A DNA stretch of 64,000 bases. It comes from UBA6623 sp965248235 (lineage in GTDB: Bacteria > Acidobacteriota > Terriglobia > Bryobacterales > UBA6623). The stretch covers positions 186,001 to 250,000 of the forward strand of contig CBDFIU010000003.1 of the NCBI GenBank assembly GCA_965248235.1, written 5' to 3'. Of this stretch, positions 8,839 to 18,268 are shown piece by piece (positions within the stretch are counted from its first letter, which is position 1; every line of letters starts with the position of its first letter). The position numbers and the translations under genes are program-made. Below the pieces are notes generated by a model. That model was not told where the DNA came from and searched no databases. It saw only the letters and a program-made list of their open reading frames with translations.

Positions 8839-10782
8839 CTACCAGTTGACTGCGTCGCCGACGGCCAAGCCGTTGGCCTCGGCGGTTCCCGCGGCCAATT
8901 CGAGCACGAACCGCGCCTCGGCCCCGCCGTCGAAGAGCGGGCATGTGCTCGCGCTTTCGCAGATCAGTGTGCGCTCGGAGAGTCCGACGATTCGCCGGTC
9001 CGTACCGAGCCACACAAGGTCGAGGGGGATTAAGACGCCGGACATCCAAAAGGGCAGGCGGCCGGGCCGCTCGAAGAGGAAGAGCATACCGCGGTCGGCG
9101 GCAAGCTCGGGGCGTCCCATAAGCCCACGTTGCCGCTCGCTGAAAGCGGTCGCCAGCTCCGCTTCGATCACCTTGCCGTTCGGGAAAGTTACGGGCGTGC
9201 TCGATAACTCGAGGGGACTCAGCACTACATCGCGCGCTTCGCGATGGACAGCGCGCAAGCGGCCTTGGTCGATTCCCTCGGCCGTGAAACGCGCCTGGCG
9301 CGGAGCAAACGTTGCCACGAACTCGAGCCGTTCGCCGCCACGAGGCAGACGGGCGGAAGCCGGTAAGTTCGTCAGGATGGCGGCGGGCAATCTCAACAAC
9401 CCCGCCTCGCCCGCGCCGCGGCAAGTCAGGCCCCAACCCCCCGTTAGAGTCAGAAGAATCCCACTGCCTTCCGCCGCTCCCCAAGCAACATCGAAACCCC
9501 GACTGCGCCGGACGATTTCGGACCCGGACGGGGCCGCCCAAATCGGAGCCGACGGGATCGAGGTGGAAGCTGAAAAGGCCCCTGCGTCCGAGCCGCCCCC
9601 GCCGACGAGAGTGTATTCGCCGGGTCCGAGAAATAGTAGCGCGGGGGGAGAGGTTACGCTGTAGCGCGGCGGTTCGCTCGCCGGCGCCGCCAGTAGCAGA
9701 ATCGCGCCGGTAGGGGTCGAAAGCGACAGTTCCGATCCGGCGTCGAGCGTGGCCGAGACTTCGGGGTTGGCTTCGGGCAAACCCGGCAAGCAGGTTCCCG
9801 GCGCGGGTAGACGAGAGAAAGTCGCTGACGCGGGGCCGAATCGCGCCTCGGCTTCATCGAAGGTTTCTCCGTTGATCACGGATCGCGACAGGGTGACGAG
9901 ACCGTCGCGGCGCGGCGCGGCCCGCCGGTCGATGGGCGGGACGTCTTCACACGGGGAACCGTCTTCGCTGATCGAAATCGTTTCGACATTGCTATAGACG
10001 ACGCCGCGCAGCCGGACGGAAAGGGGGACAAAGCACCCCAGGGGAGCTTGGTCGGGGACCCGCAGCCGGATTCGATCGACGCCCAAGCAGCACGACGCAG
10101 CCTGGGCGGACTCGATCGCGAACGGCCGGCCGCCGATATCGATTTCGATGTCGCCATGCTCGGTCGCGGGGATTTCGGGCCGATCCGCGGTCCGCCCGAG
10201 CCCGGTACCCCAGAGTTCGATCGTTCCGCCGAGGCGAGCGGGGGTCCACGGTGAGTTGATGACCGTTCGCCCTTCCGGCGTGAGATTGCCGACAAGCGCC
10301 ACGACCGGCAAGCGCCCCACCAGGCCGGTTTCGGGGTCGGTAAGCCGCCGCGTGAAAATTCCGAAGCTCGAGGCGACAACTTTGACCGGCTCGGGCGGCG
10401 AAGTCTCCTCACCCACCCGGACGATCACGAAATGAAGCCCCGCCGGAAGGTCCGTCGGCAACACGGCGTTGATTTGGCGTGGCCCCGCGTAGAGCAACCG
10501 CGCCGGGCGCGACAATTGTTCTCCGTTCCACAGCAAAACCGAGATGTTGGCGAGTTCGGTGGGTAACGGACGCCCCGCGGCCGCCAGGCCCGGTGCGGGT
10601 CCGAGGTTTGTCCCGAAGATGCTGACGACCGAACCCGGCGCAAGGGCGGACCCGGGCAGAGGCGAGGGGAGAAAGCTTGCTCCGTTGACGACGCCGGCGG
10701 GGTGGATGACGGGAAGGGCGGACAGGGTCAAGACGCTCGCAGCGAGCAGCGAGGCCTTTAGCGCTCGATGCGGGATTCCCAT
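8839..10782 (-). CDS. TIGR03437 surface protein fused to a C-terminal DUF192 domain
   Basis: About 647 residues with a signal peptide. Residues about 30-270 carry the Solibacter-type TIGR03437 fold: NGASFLPSPLPGSALAPGS, VSIFGTNLGP, then LLYAGPRQINAVLPTDLPAG and a second IPT-like unit around ELWGTGLGRTAD. The middle part looks beta-rich. The last 125 residues are a DUF192 domain: FSERQRGLMGRPEL, RGMLFLF, FWMSGVLIPLDLVWL. TIGR03437 domains are exported in Solibacter-like bacteria; DUF192 is normally a stand-alone small protein. The ATG at 10782 is preferred; a GTG at 10797 directly abutting the M20 stop codon is an alternative and would add five residues. Probably cotranscribed with the M20 peptidase. 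Confidence 0.8.
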   Translation of the reverse strand: MGIPHRALKASLLAASVLTLSALPVIHPAGVVNGASFLPSPLPGSALAPGSVVSIFGTNLGPAPGLAAAGRPLPTELANISVLLWNGEQLSRPARLLYAGPRQINAVLPTDLPAGLHFVIVRVGEETSPPEPVKVVASSFGIFTRRLTDPETGLVGRLPVVALVGNLTPEGRTVINSPWTPARLGGTIELWGTGLGRTADRPEIPATEHGDIEIDIGGRPFAIESAQAASCCLGVDRIRLRVPDQAPLGCFVPLSVRLRGVVYSNVETISISEDGSPCEDVPPIDRRAAPRRDGLVTLSRSVINGETFDEAEARFGPASATFSRLPAPGTCLPGLPEANPEVSATLDAGSELSLSTPTGAILLLAAPASEPPRYSVTSPPALLFLGPGEYTLVGGGGSDAGAFSASTSIPSAPIWAAPSGSEIVRRSRGFDVAWGAAEGSGILLTLTGGWGLTCRGAGEAGLLRLPAAILTNLPASARLPRGGERLEFVATFAPRQARFTAEGIDQGRLRAVHREARDVVLSPLELSSTPVTFPNGKVIEAELATAFSERQRGLMGRPELAADRGMLFLFERPGRLPFWMSGVLIPLDLVWLGTDRRIVGLSERTLICESASTCPLFDGGAEARFVLELAAGTAEANGLAVGDAVNW

Positions 10783-10797
10783 CCGGGCCGTCCCCAC

Positions 10798-12183
10798 CTA
10801 GGCCCCCAGCATTTCCAAGTAGCGTCCGACGGCTTCGATGCCGCAGTGGAAATTCGGCAGGTGGAATTTTTCGTTGGGGGCGTGAATGTTGTCATCGGGC
10901 AGGCCGAAGCCCATCAGCACGCTGGGAATTCCGGCGTGTTTGTCGAATTCGGAGACAACGGGAATCGACCCTCCTGACCGAATAAACACCGTTTCGCTCT
11001 CGAACGTCTCGCTTAACGCGTTGGCGGCCGTTCGCACGAACTGATTCTCGGGATCGACTACGGACGCCGGCGCGGCGTGCAGCCGGCGGGTTTCCGCGCG
11101 AATCCCCGGCGGAGTGAGTTGGTTGACGCGGCGCTCGAATTTGGCCAAGATATCGTGCGGGTCCATGGAAGGAACCAAGCGCATGCTGACCTTCACCGTT
11201 GCGCGCGCCGGTATGACGGTTTTCGCCCCCTCGCCGACAAACCCGCCGCGAATGCCGTCGATGTCGAGCGTCGGCCGCGCCCAGGTTCTTTCCAAGACCG
11301 AGTAGCCCGCCTCGCCGGTCAGCGCCGCCGAACCGACTTCCTCGCGGCGATAGCGTTCTTCGTCGAAAGGCAGTTTCGCCCAAGCCGCGAGCTCGGCCGG
11401 AGCCGGGGGGTCGACTTGGTCGTGGAAGCCGGGAATCAGGACCCGCCCGGCCGCCTCGCCCATGCCGCCTTGCTTGAGGCCCGCGATGATTTGGGCGGCA
11501 GCTTCGAGGGCGTTGGGAGCAGCGCCGCCGTAGACGCCGGAGTGCAAGTCGGTCGCCGCGCCGGTGACCTCTATCTCGGCGTAGACGATGCCCCGCAGCC
11601 CAACGCAGAGGGTCGGCAGTCCGGGCGCGAACATTTCGGTGTCGCAGATGAGAACGGCGTCGGCCGCGAGTTCCGCGCCGTGTCGCTCGAGGTAGGTGGT
11701 GACGGCTTGGCCGCCGCATTCCTCCTCGCCTTCGATTAGGAACGTGACGTTGACCGGCAGCTTGCCGGTGGTCTTGAGAAGGCCCTCGACGGCCTTGATC
11801 AATAGATAGACCTGCCCCTTGTCGTCGGCGGCGCCGCGCGCGAAGAGATCGTCGCCGCGGATTTGCGGTTCAAAGGGAGGCGAGTGCCACTCGTCGAGCG
11901 GGTCGGTCGGTTGGACATCGTAATGTCCGTGGATCAGCAGGGTCGGGCGGCCTTCGGCACCGCGCCATTCCGCCGTCACCAGGAGGTTGCCGAGGCCTTC
12001 GATGAGCCCGGCATTCTTGAGGCCGGCCTTGTTGAGATCGTTGACGAGAAAATCGGCGGCGGCTTTGATATCCGGGGAATGCTCCGGCAATGCGCTGATG
12101 CTCGGGATACGGAGGAACTCGATCAATCCGGCGAGAAAAGCCTCGCGGTTTGCTGAGTAATAGTCGGAAGCTTGGGACGCCAT
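10798..12183 (-). CDS. M20 family metallopeptidase (dipeptidase)
   Basis: A 461-residue zinc peptidase. The metal-site motifs are LLIHGHYDVQPTD near residue 85-97 (His and catalytic Asp), FARGAADDKGQ (bridging Asp) and LIEGEEECGG (general base Glu and Zn ligand). A dimerisation lid domain (LHSGVYGGAAPNALEAA) follows. This matches the M20/M25/M40 dipeptidase group, which cleaves small peptides in the cytoplasm. The ATG at 12183 is used because an upstream in-frame extension is low-complexity and contains a dispersed repeat. The stop is directly followed by the TIGR03437 gene. Confidence 0.9.
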   Translation of the reverse strand: MASQASDYYSANREAFLAGLIEFLRIPSISALPEHSPDIKAAADFLVNDLNKAGLKNAGLIEGLGNLLVTAEWRGAEGRPTLLIHGHYDVQPTDPLDEWHSPPFEPQIRGDDLFARGAADDKGQVYLLIKAVEGLLKTTGKLPVNVTFLIEGEEECGGQAVTTYLERHGAELAADAVLICDTEMFAPGLPTLCVGLRGIVYAEIEVTGAATDLHSGVYGGAAPNALEAAAQIIAGLKQGGMGEAAGRVLIPGFHDQVDPPAPAELAAWAKLPFDEERYRREEVGSAALTGEAGYSVLERTWARPTLDIDGIRGGFVGEGAKTVIPARATVKVSMRLVPSMDPHDILAKFERRVNQLTPPGIRAETRRLHAAPASVVDPENQFVRTAANALSETFESETVFIRSGGSIPVVSEFDKHAGIPSVLMGFGLPDDNIHAPNEKFHLPNFHCGIEAVGRYLEMLGA

Positions 12184-12412
12184 GGGGGTTGTCGAGTGCG
12201 TCGGCTGCCTTCGTAGCGTAGCAATTCGTCCCAAACCGAGCCGCGCGTTCAGCAGGCGGTGTGCGATGAGGCCATTCAAACCAAAGGACGGTGGCGACAC
12301 CGCAATGCCCGGGAGTGAGCGGCCGGCGTGAGTGCCCGGCGTGCCGGCCACCCCAAAGCCCGCGCCATGCGCCAATTGATTCGCGATAGGAGTCGAACAA
12401 CGAGGCCGCGCG

Positions 12413-14299
12413 CTAGCGGAAGTTTTCGACCAGCATCAAGTCGGTGTCGGAGGCCGCGGTGTAGGTGTAGACGATGGTTTGCTCGTCGGGTGAAACGGTA
12501 AGGGAGTGCCCCGGGACCACGCCAGCGGGAAGCTCGGCGAGGGTTCGGATGTCGCCGCTTGCCGAGTCAAGGAACTTGAACGCGAAGGGCCCTCCCGGTT
12601 CGGGCGAGGGCTCGATGAAGTAGACTCCGCGCCGGCTCAGGGCATAATTGCGCGCCCACACCCGTTCCAGAACCACACTCTTTTCGCCGCCGCCGGTCGG
12701 TACTTTCCATAATGGCGAGGAACCTGCAAAGTTGAGTCCGCGCTCGAGGAAATACACGAATCTCCCGTCCGGAGACTCGAACGGGACTGCCCCTCCGCCT
12801 TCGGTGATTTGTTCCGGCTCACCTCCGGTTGCTGATATCCGGAAAATCTCGGGCCGCCCGGAGCGATTCGAGCTGAAATAGACCCAGTTGCCGTCACCGA
12901 CCAACTGGGAATTTGCTCATCGCCGGGGTCATCCGTCACGGGCAAAGGCGAACCGCCGGAGCTGCTAATCACTTCAATATTGAAATTGCCCCCCGCGGTG
13001 GTGTCAAAGGCGACCCGCCGGCCGTCGGGCGACCAACGGGGCATTCCGGAGGAAACTCCGTCAACCACCCAAAGCTCCTTGGCGCCGCTCCCATCCGCTT
13101 GGCTGATCCAGATGCCCAGATTCCCGCTCCGGTTGGATTCGAACACAAGCTGCTTGCCGTCGGGTGAGAAGTGCGGCCCGGATTCGAGCCGAGTCGAAGA
13201 GGGGAAGGAGCCGATTTCCCAAAGCTCCGGTTCCGCGGCGCTCTTGCGGAGCACTCCAAGATTCCAATCCCAATGGCTCCTGCCGAATACGAGTCGGTTG
13301 GCGCGGGCCGAAACGGCGGCCCAAAAACTCCCCGGGCCGGCGAAAGCGAGGGGTTGGATCCGGTCCGGCTCCGCAAGAGATAGGCGGCCGAGTTCGTCCG
13401 TCAGACCTCGAAGAGTGCCTACGATAAGACTGCTCCCGTCGGGAGACCAAGCCAGCGGGGAAATTCGGCCCAAGCCCGCGTTCCCCATCATCCGCGGCGG
13501 CGCGATCGGCTCGAAGTCGGCGCCAAGGTCGAGAAGCTGAATCCGGCGGTTCATGGACTTGCCGCCGTTGAATGCAAGGGTTTTTCCGTCGGGCGACAGC
13601 ACCACGGCCGAGCGTAAATATCCGACGTCCGGGGCGGCGACCAGTATCCGGCGTTCACCCGTTTCTATCGACACCACGAAGATGGACCTGGGACGGCCGT
13701 CCGCAACGATTAAGCCCGTGCTGTCTGGGAGCCAAGCCATCTTACTTGCGAATTCGGCTTCACTGTCAAGGTCAGTCAGCTTGCGTTCGGGGCCGCCAAT
13801 CGACGGGATGAGTAATACGGAACCCTGACCGTCCTCCCGCCGCTGGAAAGCAATCCAGCGCCCATCCGGCGACCAGGCCGGCGAAACATCCGACGCCGCG
13901 TGACTCGTCGCGATGCGTGATGCCCTTCTCGTGGGCGGCTTCCAAGCCCTCGGCGGTTTGGATGACAACCGAAAGCGCCTCGGGCAGCTTGAGCGGACCT
14001 TCCTCGATCTTCGCGCTCAGCGGACGACCTTCGAGGAAGGCCATGACGATGAAGGTTCGCCCCTCGGCCGCGTCGATTTCGTAAACCGTGCAGATGTTCG
14101 GGTGATCCAACCGCGCCGCCGCTTTCGCCTCGCGTTCGAAACGCTTCCGCGCCTCGTCGTCACGAAGCAGATGCGGCGCCAAGAATTTCAGCGCGACGGG
14201 GCGGTCGAGTTTCGTGTCCTCGGCCTTGTAGACGACACCCATCCCGCCCTCTCCGAGTTCCTCGGTGATGCGGTAGTGGGAGATGGTTTGGCCGATCAT
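12413..14299 (-). pseudogene. Ser/Thr protein kinase-TolB propeller gene, internally deleted and frameshifted
   Basis: Starts MIGQTISHYRITEELGEGG, a PknB-type N-lobe with Lys38 and a catalytic HRD at 129-131. Right after HRD (about 13906) the frame jumps into TolB/WD40-like blades (SPAWSPDGRWIAFQR), so the kinase C-lobe, DFG segment and linker are missing. The full-length relative at 49526-52362 shows that some 250-300 residues are absent. A second one-base shift near 12895 moves the last blades (GNWVYFSSNRSGRPEIFRI to the C-terminal LMLVENFR) to another frame. Intact relatives are cytoplasmic kinases with a large sensor propeller. Either a decayed gene or an assembly fault. Confidence 0.8.
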
Positions 14300-14671
14300 G
14301 ATTCCGGAGGAATTCGTTGAGGCGCCGGGAGCCTTCGTCAGATTGTAGCGCGAATGGTTCGCTTTTCGAGAAAAACGGCGACCCATACCGAGCCGACCCC
14401 CAGCGTAGTGCACCAATAAGACCGTGACGTAACGGTGAGTCGGTTCATTACCGGAGTGAGGCGTGACAGAGGCCGCGGACCAATGCGTACGGTGGTCCGG
14501 GGCGTTTGAGCCGCGTTTACCGACGGTGAACCGGGCTGAACGCGGACTTCCGTCCACGCCTCTGATTCTATTGTTCGCATGGCGAGAAGGGCTGCCACAT
14601 TCGCGGCGCGCACTGCTCGCCGGATGCTGTGCTGTTTTTTCAAAACCGCTCATCGTATACTTGACTGAGTT
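14300..14671. other. Gap between kinase pseudogene and xylose isomerase
   Basis: No protein-coding gene. It holds one copy of a palindromic dispersed repeat at 14524-14570 (core GCGGACTTCCGTCCACGC), also found near 62633. On the minus strand a TACAAT box (complement of 14342-14347) could serve the kinase gene. On the plus strand TATACT at 14656-14661 lies 10 bases before the xylose isomerase ATG. Confidence 0.5.
14524..14570. repeat. Palindromic dispersed repeat, copy 1
   Basis: Core GGCGTGGACGGAAGTCCGCG on the minus strand, followed by TTCAGCCCGGTTCACCG. Nearly the same element stands at 62633-62688 on the plus strand. Shorter, degenerate relatives occur near 1768 (GGACGGGAGTCCGTTGCTCA) and 40003 (GGCGGAAGTCCGTTTCTCAA). 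GTGGAC/GTCCAC arms form a small hairpin. Confidence 0.6.
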
Positions 14672-15901
14672 ATGTCGATTCCCAAGGACCAACAAATCTC
14701 TCTCGTCGACCGCCTCATGGACTCCTGCGGCGGCAGCTACACGCCCGAGCAACGGCGCAAGTATTTCATTAGCGGACCGCAATGGGCGGCGGCGTACGAA
14801 GGACACGCTTTGTTCCATGCCCCCACCCGCCCCCCGGTCGGTTTCGAGGAGGCGATCGAGCATTTGGGCCGAATCGGCATTCCCTGCTGGACCACGCATG
14901 ACAGCGACGTGATCCCGACCGATACGCTGCTGACCGAAGGGCAATGGGAAATCGTCGAGCGGATCAACAAGGCGCTTTCGGACAACGGCGTGCGCTGCTC
15001 GATGGTCACTTGCGAGACTTTCCATCACCCAGTGTTCGCCGCCTCGGGCGCGGCCGAAGCGCCCGAGGTTCGCCAATACACGACCCGACGTCTGCAAAAC
15101 ACCGTTGAAATCGGTCATGAGTTGGGCGCGCAGTTTGTGGTCTATTGGCCCGGGACACTGGGCTACATGATTCAAGGCGTGATCGACGAGACCCAGACGT
15201 TGCGCTGGTTCGCCGACGGCATGAACGCGGCCTGCGAAAAGGACATCGAAGTTGCCAAGCAGAAGGGCCGTTCGACGATGAAGCACTGTCTCGAAGCCAA
15301 GCCCTTCGAGCCGGTTTCGCAGATCATCCTGCCGTCGAGCGACGCCATGCTGGCGTTCATCAGCAGCGGGCTTCTCAAGCACCCCGAGATGGTGGGGTTG
15401 AATCCGGAATACCTGCACGAGTTGATGTGGGGCGCGGCCTGTCGCGCGGCCCTGGCTCGCGCTCTGTTGTGCGGCAAGCTGTGGCACTTCGATATTAATG
15501 ACGGCTATCCGCTCAAGCACGATGTCGATTTGGGCGTCGGGCTGGTCAACCCGCTCGACTGGCTCAACGTGCTTGTCCTGTTGCGCTCGCATGGCTACGA
15601 GGGACCGTTTAACCTCGACTTCAAGCCGCCGCGCACCACCAGCAAGCACGGCGTTTTCAAGATCAGCTTCCCGACCGCCGTGGACCGCTTCATCACTTTA
15701 TGGGAGATCGCCGGCGAAGCGATTTCCGACCCGATCATCAAGGAAGCCACTGACGCCCTGAAAGCCGGCGGGACCGATTCGGCCGACCTTGACGAGATCG
15801 TCGCGGCGAACCAAGAGTTGCTGTCGCTGCACGAGTTGATCACGCACCGCTTGTTCCAAGTGTTGATCGGCCAAAACCGCGGGCGGACCTTCTCGATCTA
15901 G
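14672..15901 (+). CDS. xylA: Xylose isomerase family sugar isomerase
   Basis: A 409-residue TIM-barrel protein close to actinobacterial-type (class I) xylose isomerases in architecture. FHAPTRPPVGFEEAIEHL and ipCWTTHDSDVIPTD match strands 1-2 with the catalytic His-Asp. TCETFHHPVF follows, and the metal-binding Glu sits in KHCLEAKPFEP. HFDINDGYPLKHDVDL and FNLDFKPPRT supply the later Asp ligands. It would interconvert D-xylose and D-xylulose (or glucose and fructose). Two FGGY kinases lie in the window but far away (40 kb), so there is no xyl operon. TATACT just 10 bases before the ATG suggests a very short leader. Confidence 0.85.
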   Translation: MSIPKDQQISLVDRLMDSCGGSYTPEQRRKYFISGPQWAAAYEGHALFHAPTRPPVGFEEAIEHLGRIGIPCWTTHDSDVIPTDTLLTEGQWEIVERINKALSDNGVRCSMVTCETFHHPVFAASGAAEAPEVRQYTTRRLQNTVEIGHELGAQFVVYWPGTLGYMIQGVIDETQTLRWFADGMNAACEKDIEVAKQKGRSTMKHCLEAKPFEPVSQIILPSSDAMLAFISSGLLKHPEMVGLNPEYLHELMWGAACRAALARALLCGKLWHFDINDGYPLKHDVDLGVGLVNPLDWLNVLVLLRSHGYEGPFNLDFKPPRTTSKHGVFKISFPTAVDRFITLWEIAGEAISDPIIKEATDALKAGGTDSADLDEIVAANQELLSLHELITHRLFQVLIGQNRGRTFSI

Positions 15902-16061
15902 CCTGCATTTCTCACCCCCAGTAACAACTGGCGCTCGTGCCGGTCCCAGCCCGTCGCCGCGCAAGAGCCGGGTTCGATCGCATCCCCGTCAAACCCTTTT
16001 CCTTCGCGGAAATCGTAGTCCCCATAAACACCCGGCGTACAATCGCCGATTTTCTTGGTAT

Positions 16062-16088
16062 GACCGCCCGTCCGCGGGGCGGCCGGTC
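16062..16088 (+). promoter_or_regulatory. GC-rich hairpin in the leader of the methyltransferase-fliW-csrA unit
   Basis: Imperfect inverted repeat beginning GACCGCCCG and ending GGCGGCCGGTC, between a TACAAT box at 16038-16043 and the ATG at 16103. It could be a terminator of the preceding gene or a leader hairpin; no U-tract follows, so a simple terminator is less likely. The distal gene of this unit encodes the RNA-binding regulator CsrA, but I see no clear GGA-in-loop site in the hairpin. Confidence 0.35.
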
Positions 16089-16102
16089 CTAAGTGTGTCC
16101 AT

Positions 16103-17371
16103 ATGGCGCCTACGGCGACAGACCGGGAAACAGCTGACTTCGCGACCGTGTCGGGTCCGGCTGGCGGGCTCGACTCACTTCGCTCGGGCCAGGCGACGGT
16201 CGTCGGCAGCCCACGACACTGGTTTCACGTCTATTTTCCGACCACGCCGTTTCGCGCGGATCTTGACATCTTGGTGGTTGGCCGCGGATCGGATCAAGCG
16301 GTGCAGTTGGCCTTGACCAATCCGGCCAGTCGTATCACGGCGCTGGATACGCGGCCCGATCGGATCGAGCGAGTCAACCGCGAACGGGAACGCCATGGCT
16401 TGACGAACCTTGAGACCGCCGATTTGCCGATCGGCGAAGCGGGTTCGGATGGGCCTCGTTTCGACTCGATTTTCTCGAACGGCGAGTTGTGCTACCTGCC
16501 GGACCCGGCTCGCGGCCTGCGTGCGCTGCGGTCCGCGCTTCGTCCGACCGGGTCGATCGTGTTACAGATGTTCGGACGTCACGGACGCCACGGAATTCAT
16601 ATGCTGCGCGGCCTCGTCGAGCGACTGACGGGTTCCGCGGAGCCGGACGTCGCCTCAACGCGCCGTATTCTCGAACAACTCGCCCAGGGCGACCCGCAGG
16701 GGACAGCCGGGGGGCAGCTTCGCGCCTGGGCCGCCGAACCCACGATGGTTGAAGCTTTGCTCGAGCCGCGCGAGCATGCTTTCGATTTCGGCGGGTTGTG
16801 CCGCTTGCTCGAAGACAGCGGTTCGGAGATGCAACGGCCCTTTTATCAGGCGCACTACAACCCGCGATGCACCTTTCTCGCGAGGTCGCCGGAGATCTTT
16901 GCCAAGATCGGCTCGCTTTCTCCGGTTGAACAGGCCGAAATCGTTGAACTATATCGCGGGGGCATGCCGATGCACGAACTCATCGTCTGTCGCGACGAAC
17001 GGCCCGCCATAACTCGCGAGCTTGGGTACGAAGCCGCGCGAGTGCCGGAAGCGGTACCCATCCGCAACCCCGGCTTGACGATTGTCGAAGAAGGCCTCGC
17101 CGCCGGTTTATCCGCCCGCCTTAGCTGGGACGCGCATCATTATCCGGAAATCTCAGCCTTGGTCGACCCGCTGCAAGGGGCGCTGTTCAACGGAATCGAC
17201 GGAGTCTCTTCCGTCGCCGAAATCGCAACGTCGCTCGGCGCCGGTTCGACCGACGGGGATATCGTCGAGTTCGCCTCGAATTTCTTCCGCTCACTTTGGG
17301 AACTCGATTACTGTTGGTTCCGATCGCGGGCCGCCAGCGCCGACCCTCTGCCGTCAAAGTTATTGGTCTAG
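16103..17371 (+). CDS. SAM-dependent methyltransferase with PqqD-like C-terminal domain
   Basis: A 422-residue protein. Residues about 45-165 form a class I methyltransferase core: DILVVGRGSDQAVQLAL (motif I), ITALDTRPDRIERV (motif II acid) and FDSIFSNGELCYLPDPARGL. A helical middle part follows. The last 85 residues (DPLQGALFNGIDGVSSVAE, then FFRSLWELDYCWF) resemble PqqD/RRE-type winged helices, an inference from pattern only. The substrate is unknown. It precedes fliW by 65 bases and may be part of the same transcript. The ATG at 16103 is the first in-frame start. Confidence 0.7.
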   Translation: MAPTATDRETADFATVSGPAGGLDSLRSGQATVVGSPRHWFHVYFPTTPFRADLDILVVGRGSDQAVQLALTNPASRITALDTRPDRIERVNRERERHGLTNLETADLPIGEAGSDGPRFDSIFSNGELCYLPDPARGLRALRSALRPTGSIVLQMFGRHGRHGIHMLRGLVERLTGSAEPDVASTRRILEQLAQGDPQGTAGGQLRAWAAEPTMVEALLEPREHAFDFGGLCRLLEDSGSEMQRPFYQAHYNPRCTFLARSPEIFAKIGSLSPVEQAEIVELYRGGMPMHELIVCRDERPAITRELGYEAARVPEAVPIRNPGLTIVEEGLAAGLSARLSWDAHHYPEISALVDPLQGALFNGIDGVSSVAEIATSLGAGSTDGDIVEFASNFFRSLWELDYCWFRSRAASADPLPSKLLV

Positions 17372-17436
17372 ACCGCGCGACCGACTGGAATCGACCCGCC
17401 CCAATCAACAACAGCCGTCGTTGTCCCGATGACCGC

Positions 17437-17853
17437 ATGAGCGAAAACGCCGTCCCCACCGACGAGAGCGCCATCACTTTTCCCGAAGGTCTGCCGGGGT
17501 TTGAGAGTGAAACTCGCTTTGTGATTGTCCGTCCCGACGGCTTCGAGCCGATTCTGTTTTTCCAAGCCGTCGACGACGAACGAATCCGTCTACCCGTCGT
17601 GCCAGCCGAGGCTGTTGAAGTTGGTTACAGCCTCAACGTCGATGACGAAGACTGTCGGCTGTTGGGTTTCGAGGGCCCGCCCGACATCGGCCGCAACGCC
17701 CTTTGCCTGTTGGTGTTGGTCTTGGCCGACGAACCGAAACCGCCGACTTGCAATCTGTTTGCCCCGATTGTTGTCAACGTCGTCACGCGACGAGCGAAGC
17801 AAATTCTACAACTCAACAGCGATTACGCGGCGGCGCGGCCGCTGGTGGATTAG
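17437..17853 (+). CDS. fliW: FliW, flagellin/CsrA-binding assembly factor
   Basis: A 138-residue protein. FliW binds CsrA allosterically and releases it when flagellin sequesters FliW, coupling flagellin translation to export. The family signature is clear: ITFPEGLPGFESETRFVI at residues 13-30, then ILFFQAVDDERIRLPV and NLFAPIVVNVVTRRAKQILQL near the C-terminus. Only two bases separate its stop from csrA, the usual fliW-csrA order. The ATG at 17437 is chosen over an upstream in-frame start, which would add 47 non-conserved residues. Confidence 0.92.
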   Translation: MSENAVPTDESAITFPEGLPGFESETRFVIVRPDGFEPILFFQAVDDERIRLPVVPAEAVEVGYSLNVDDEDCRLLGFEGPPDIGRNALCLLVLVLADEPKPPTCNLFAPIVVNVVTRRAKQILQLNSDYAAARPLVD

Positions 17854-17855
17854 CG

Positions 17856-18116
17856 ATGTTGGTTTTTCGACGACAGCAGGGCGAATCGTTCCGCGTCGGC
17901 GACGACGTCGAGGTGCGGATCTTGCAGCTCAGCCGCTCACAGGTGAAAATCGGCGTCATCGCACCGCGCGAGATTGAGATCTTTCGTACCGAACTGGCCG
18001 TTCTGAATCGTCAGGCCGTCGTTTCCGACTGGACCGACCCCGCCGTCAAGCGACGACTGGAAAATACCCTCGGCGGCCTCAAGCCTCTCGCCCGGCAAGA
18101 TCCTAATACGGATTGA
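17856..18116 (+). CDS. csrA: CsrA, carbon storage/translation regulator
   Basis: An 86-residue homodimeric RNA-binding protein that blocks ribosome access at GGA-containing leaders. The N-terminal strand MLVFRRQQGESFRVGDDVEV, the QVKIGVIAPREIEIFRTEL segment and the RNA-contacting Arg (FRTEL, equivalent to R44) are present. Phe replaces the usual Leu4, and the C-terminal tail is longer than the 61 residues of E. coli CsrA, as in FliW-regulated CsrA proteins. No flagellar gene is near, so the target may lie elsewhere. Confidence 0.92.
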   Translation: MLVFRRQQGESFRVGDDVEVRILQLSRSQVKIGVIAPREIEIFRTELAVLNRQAVVSDWTDPAVKRRLENTLGGLKPLARQDPNTD

Positions 18117-18268
18117 CGCGGCCCCTGGTGTCAGTCCGACAACCTGCCCGACGGCAGGCGCGCCAACCGGACCACACTTTTCTCAAAAATTGGACCCATT
18201 GGTTTTCGATAAGTCCGGCTCGGTCGGCCACACGATCGGTACGCCGGATTGTTTGAAAACGTCGTCTT

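Noticed and set aside
8665..9033. 122-residue plus-strand open frame
   Set aside because: Spans the REP-like inverted pair and the antisense of the DUF192 domain; no protein pattern.
14300..15649. Extended N-terminus of the kinase pseudogene frame
   Set aside because: It runs antisense to the clear xylose isomerase gene and has no similarity; the kinase starts at 14299.
18170..18235. Another REP arm (CTCAAAAATTGGACCC) downstream of csrA
   Set aside because: Only loosely similar to the 8699-8816 arms and without a partner; could be chance.
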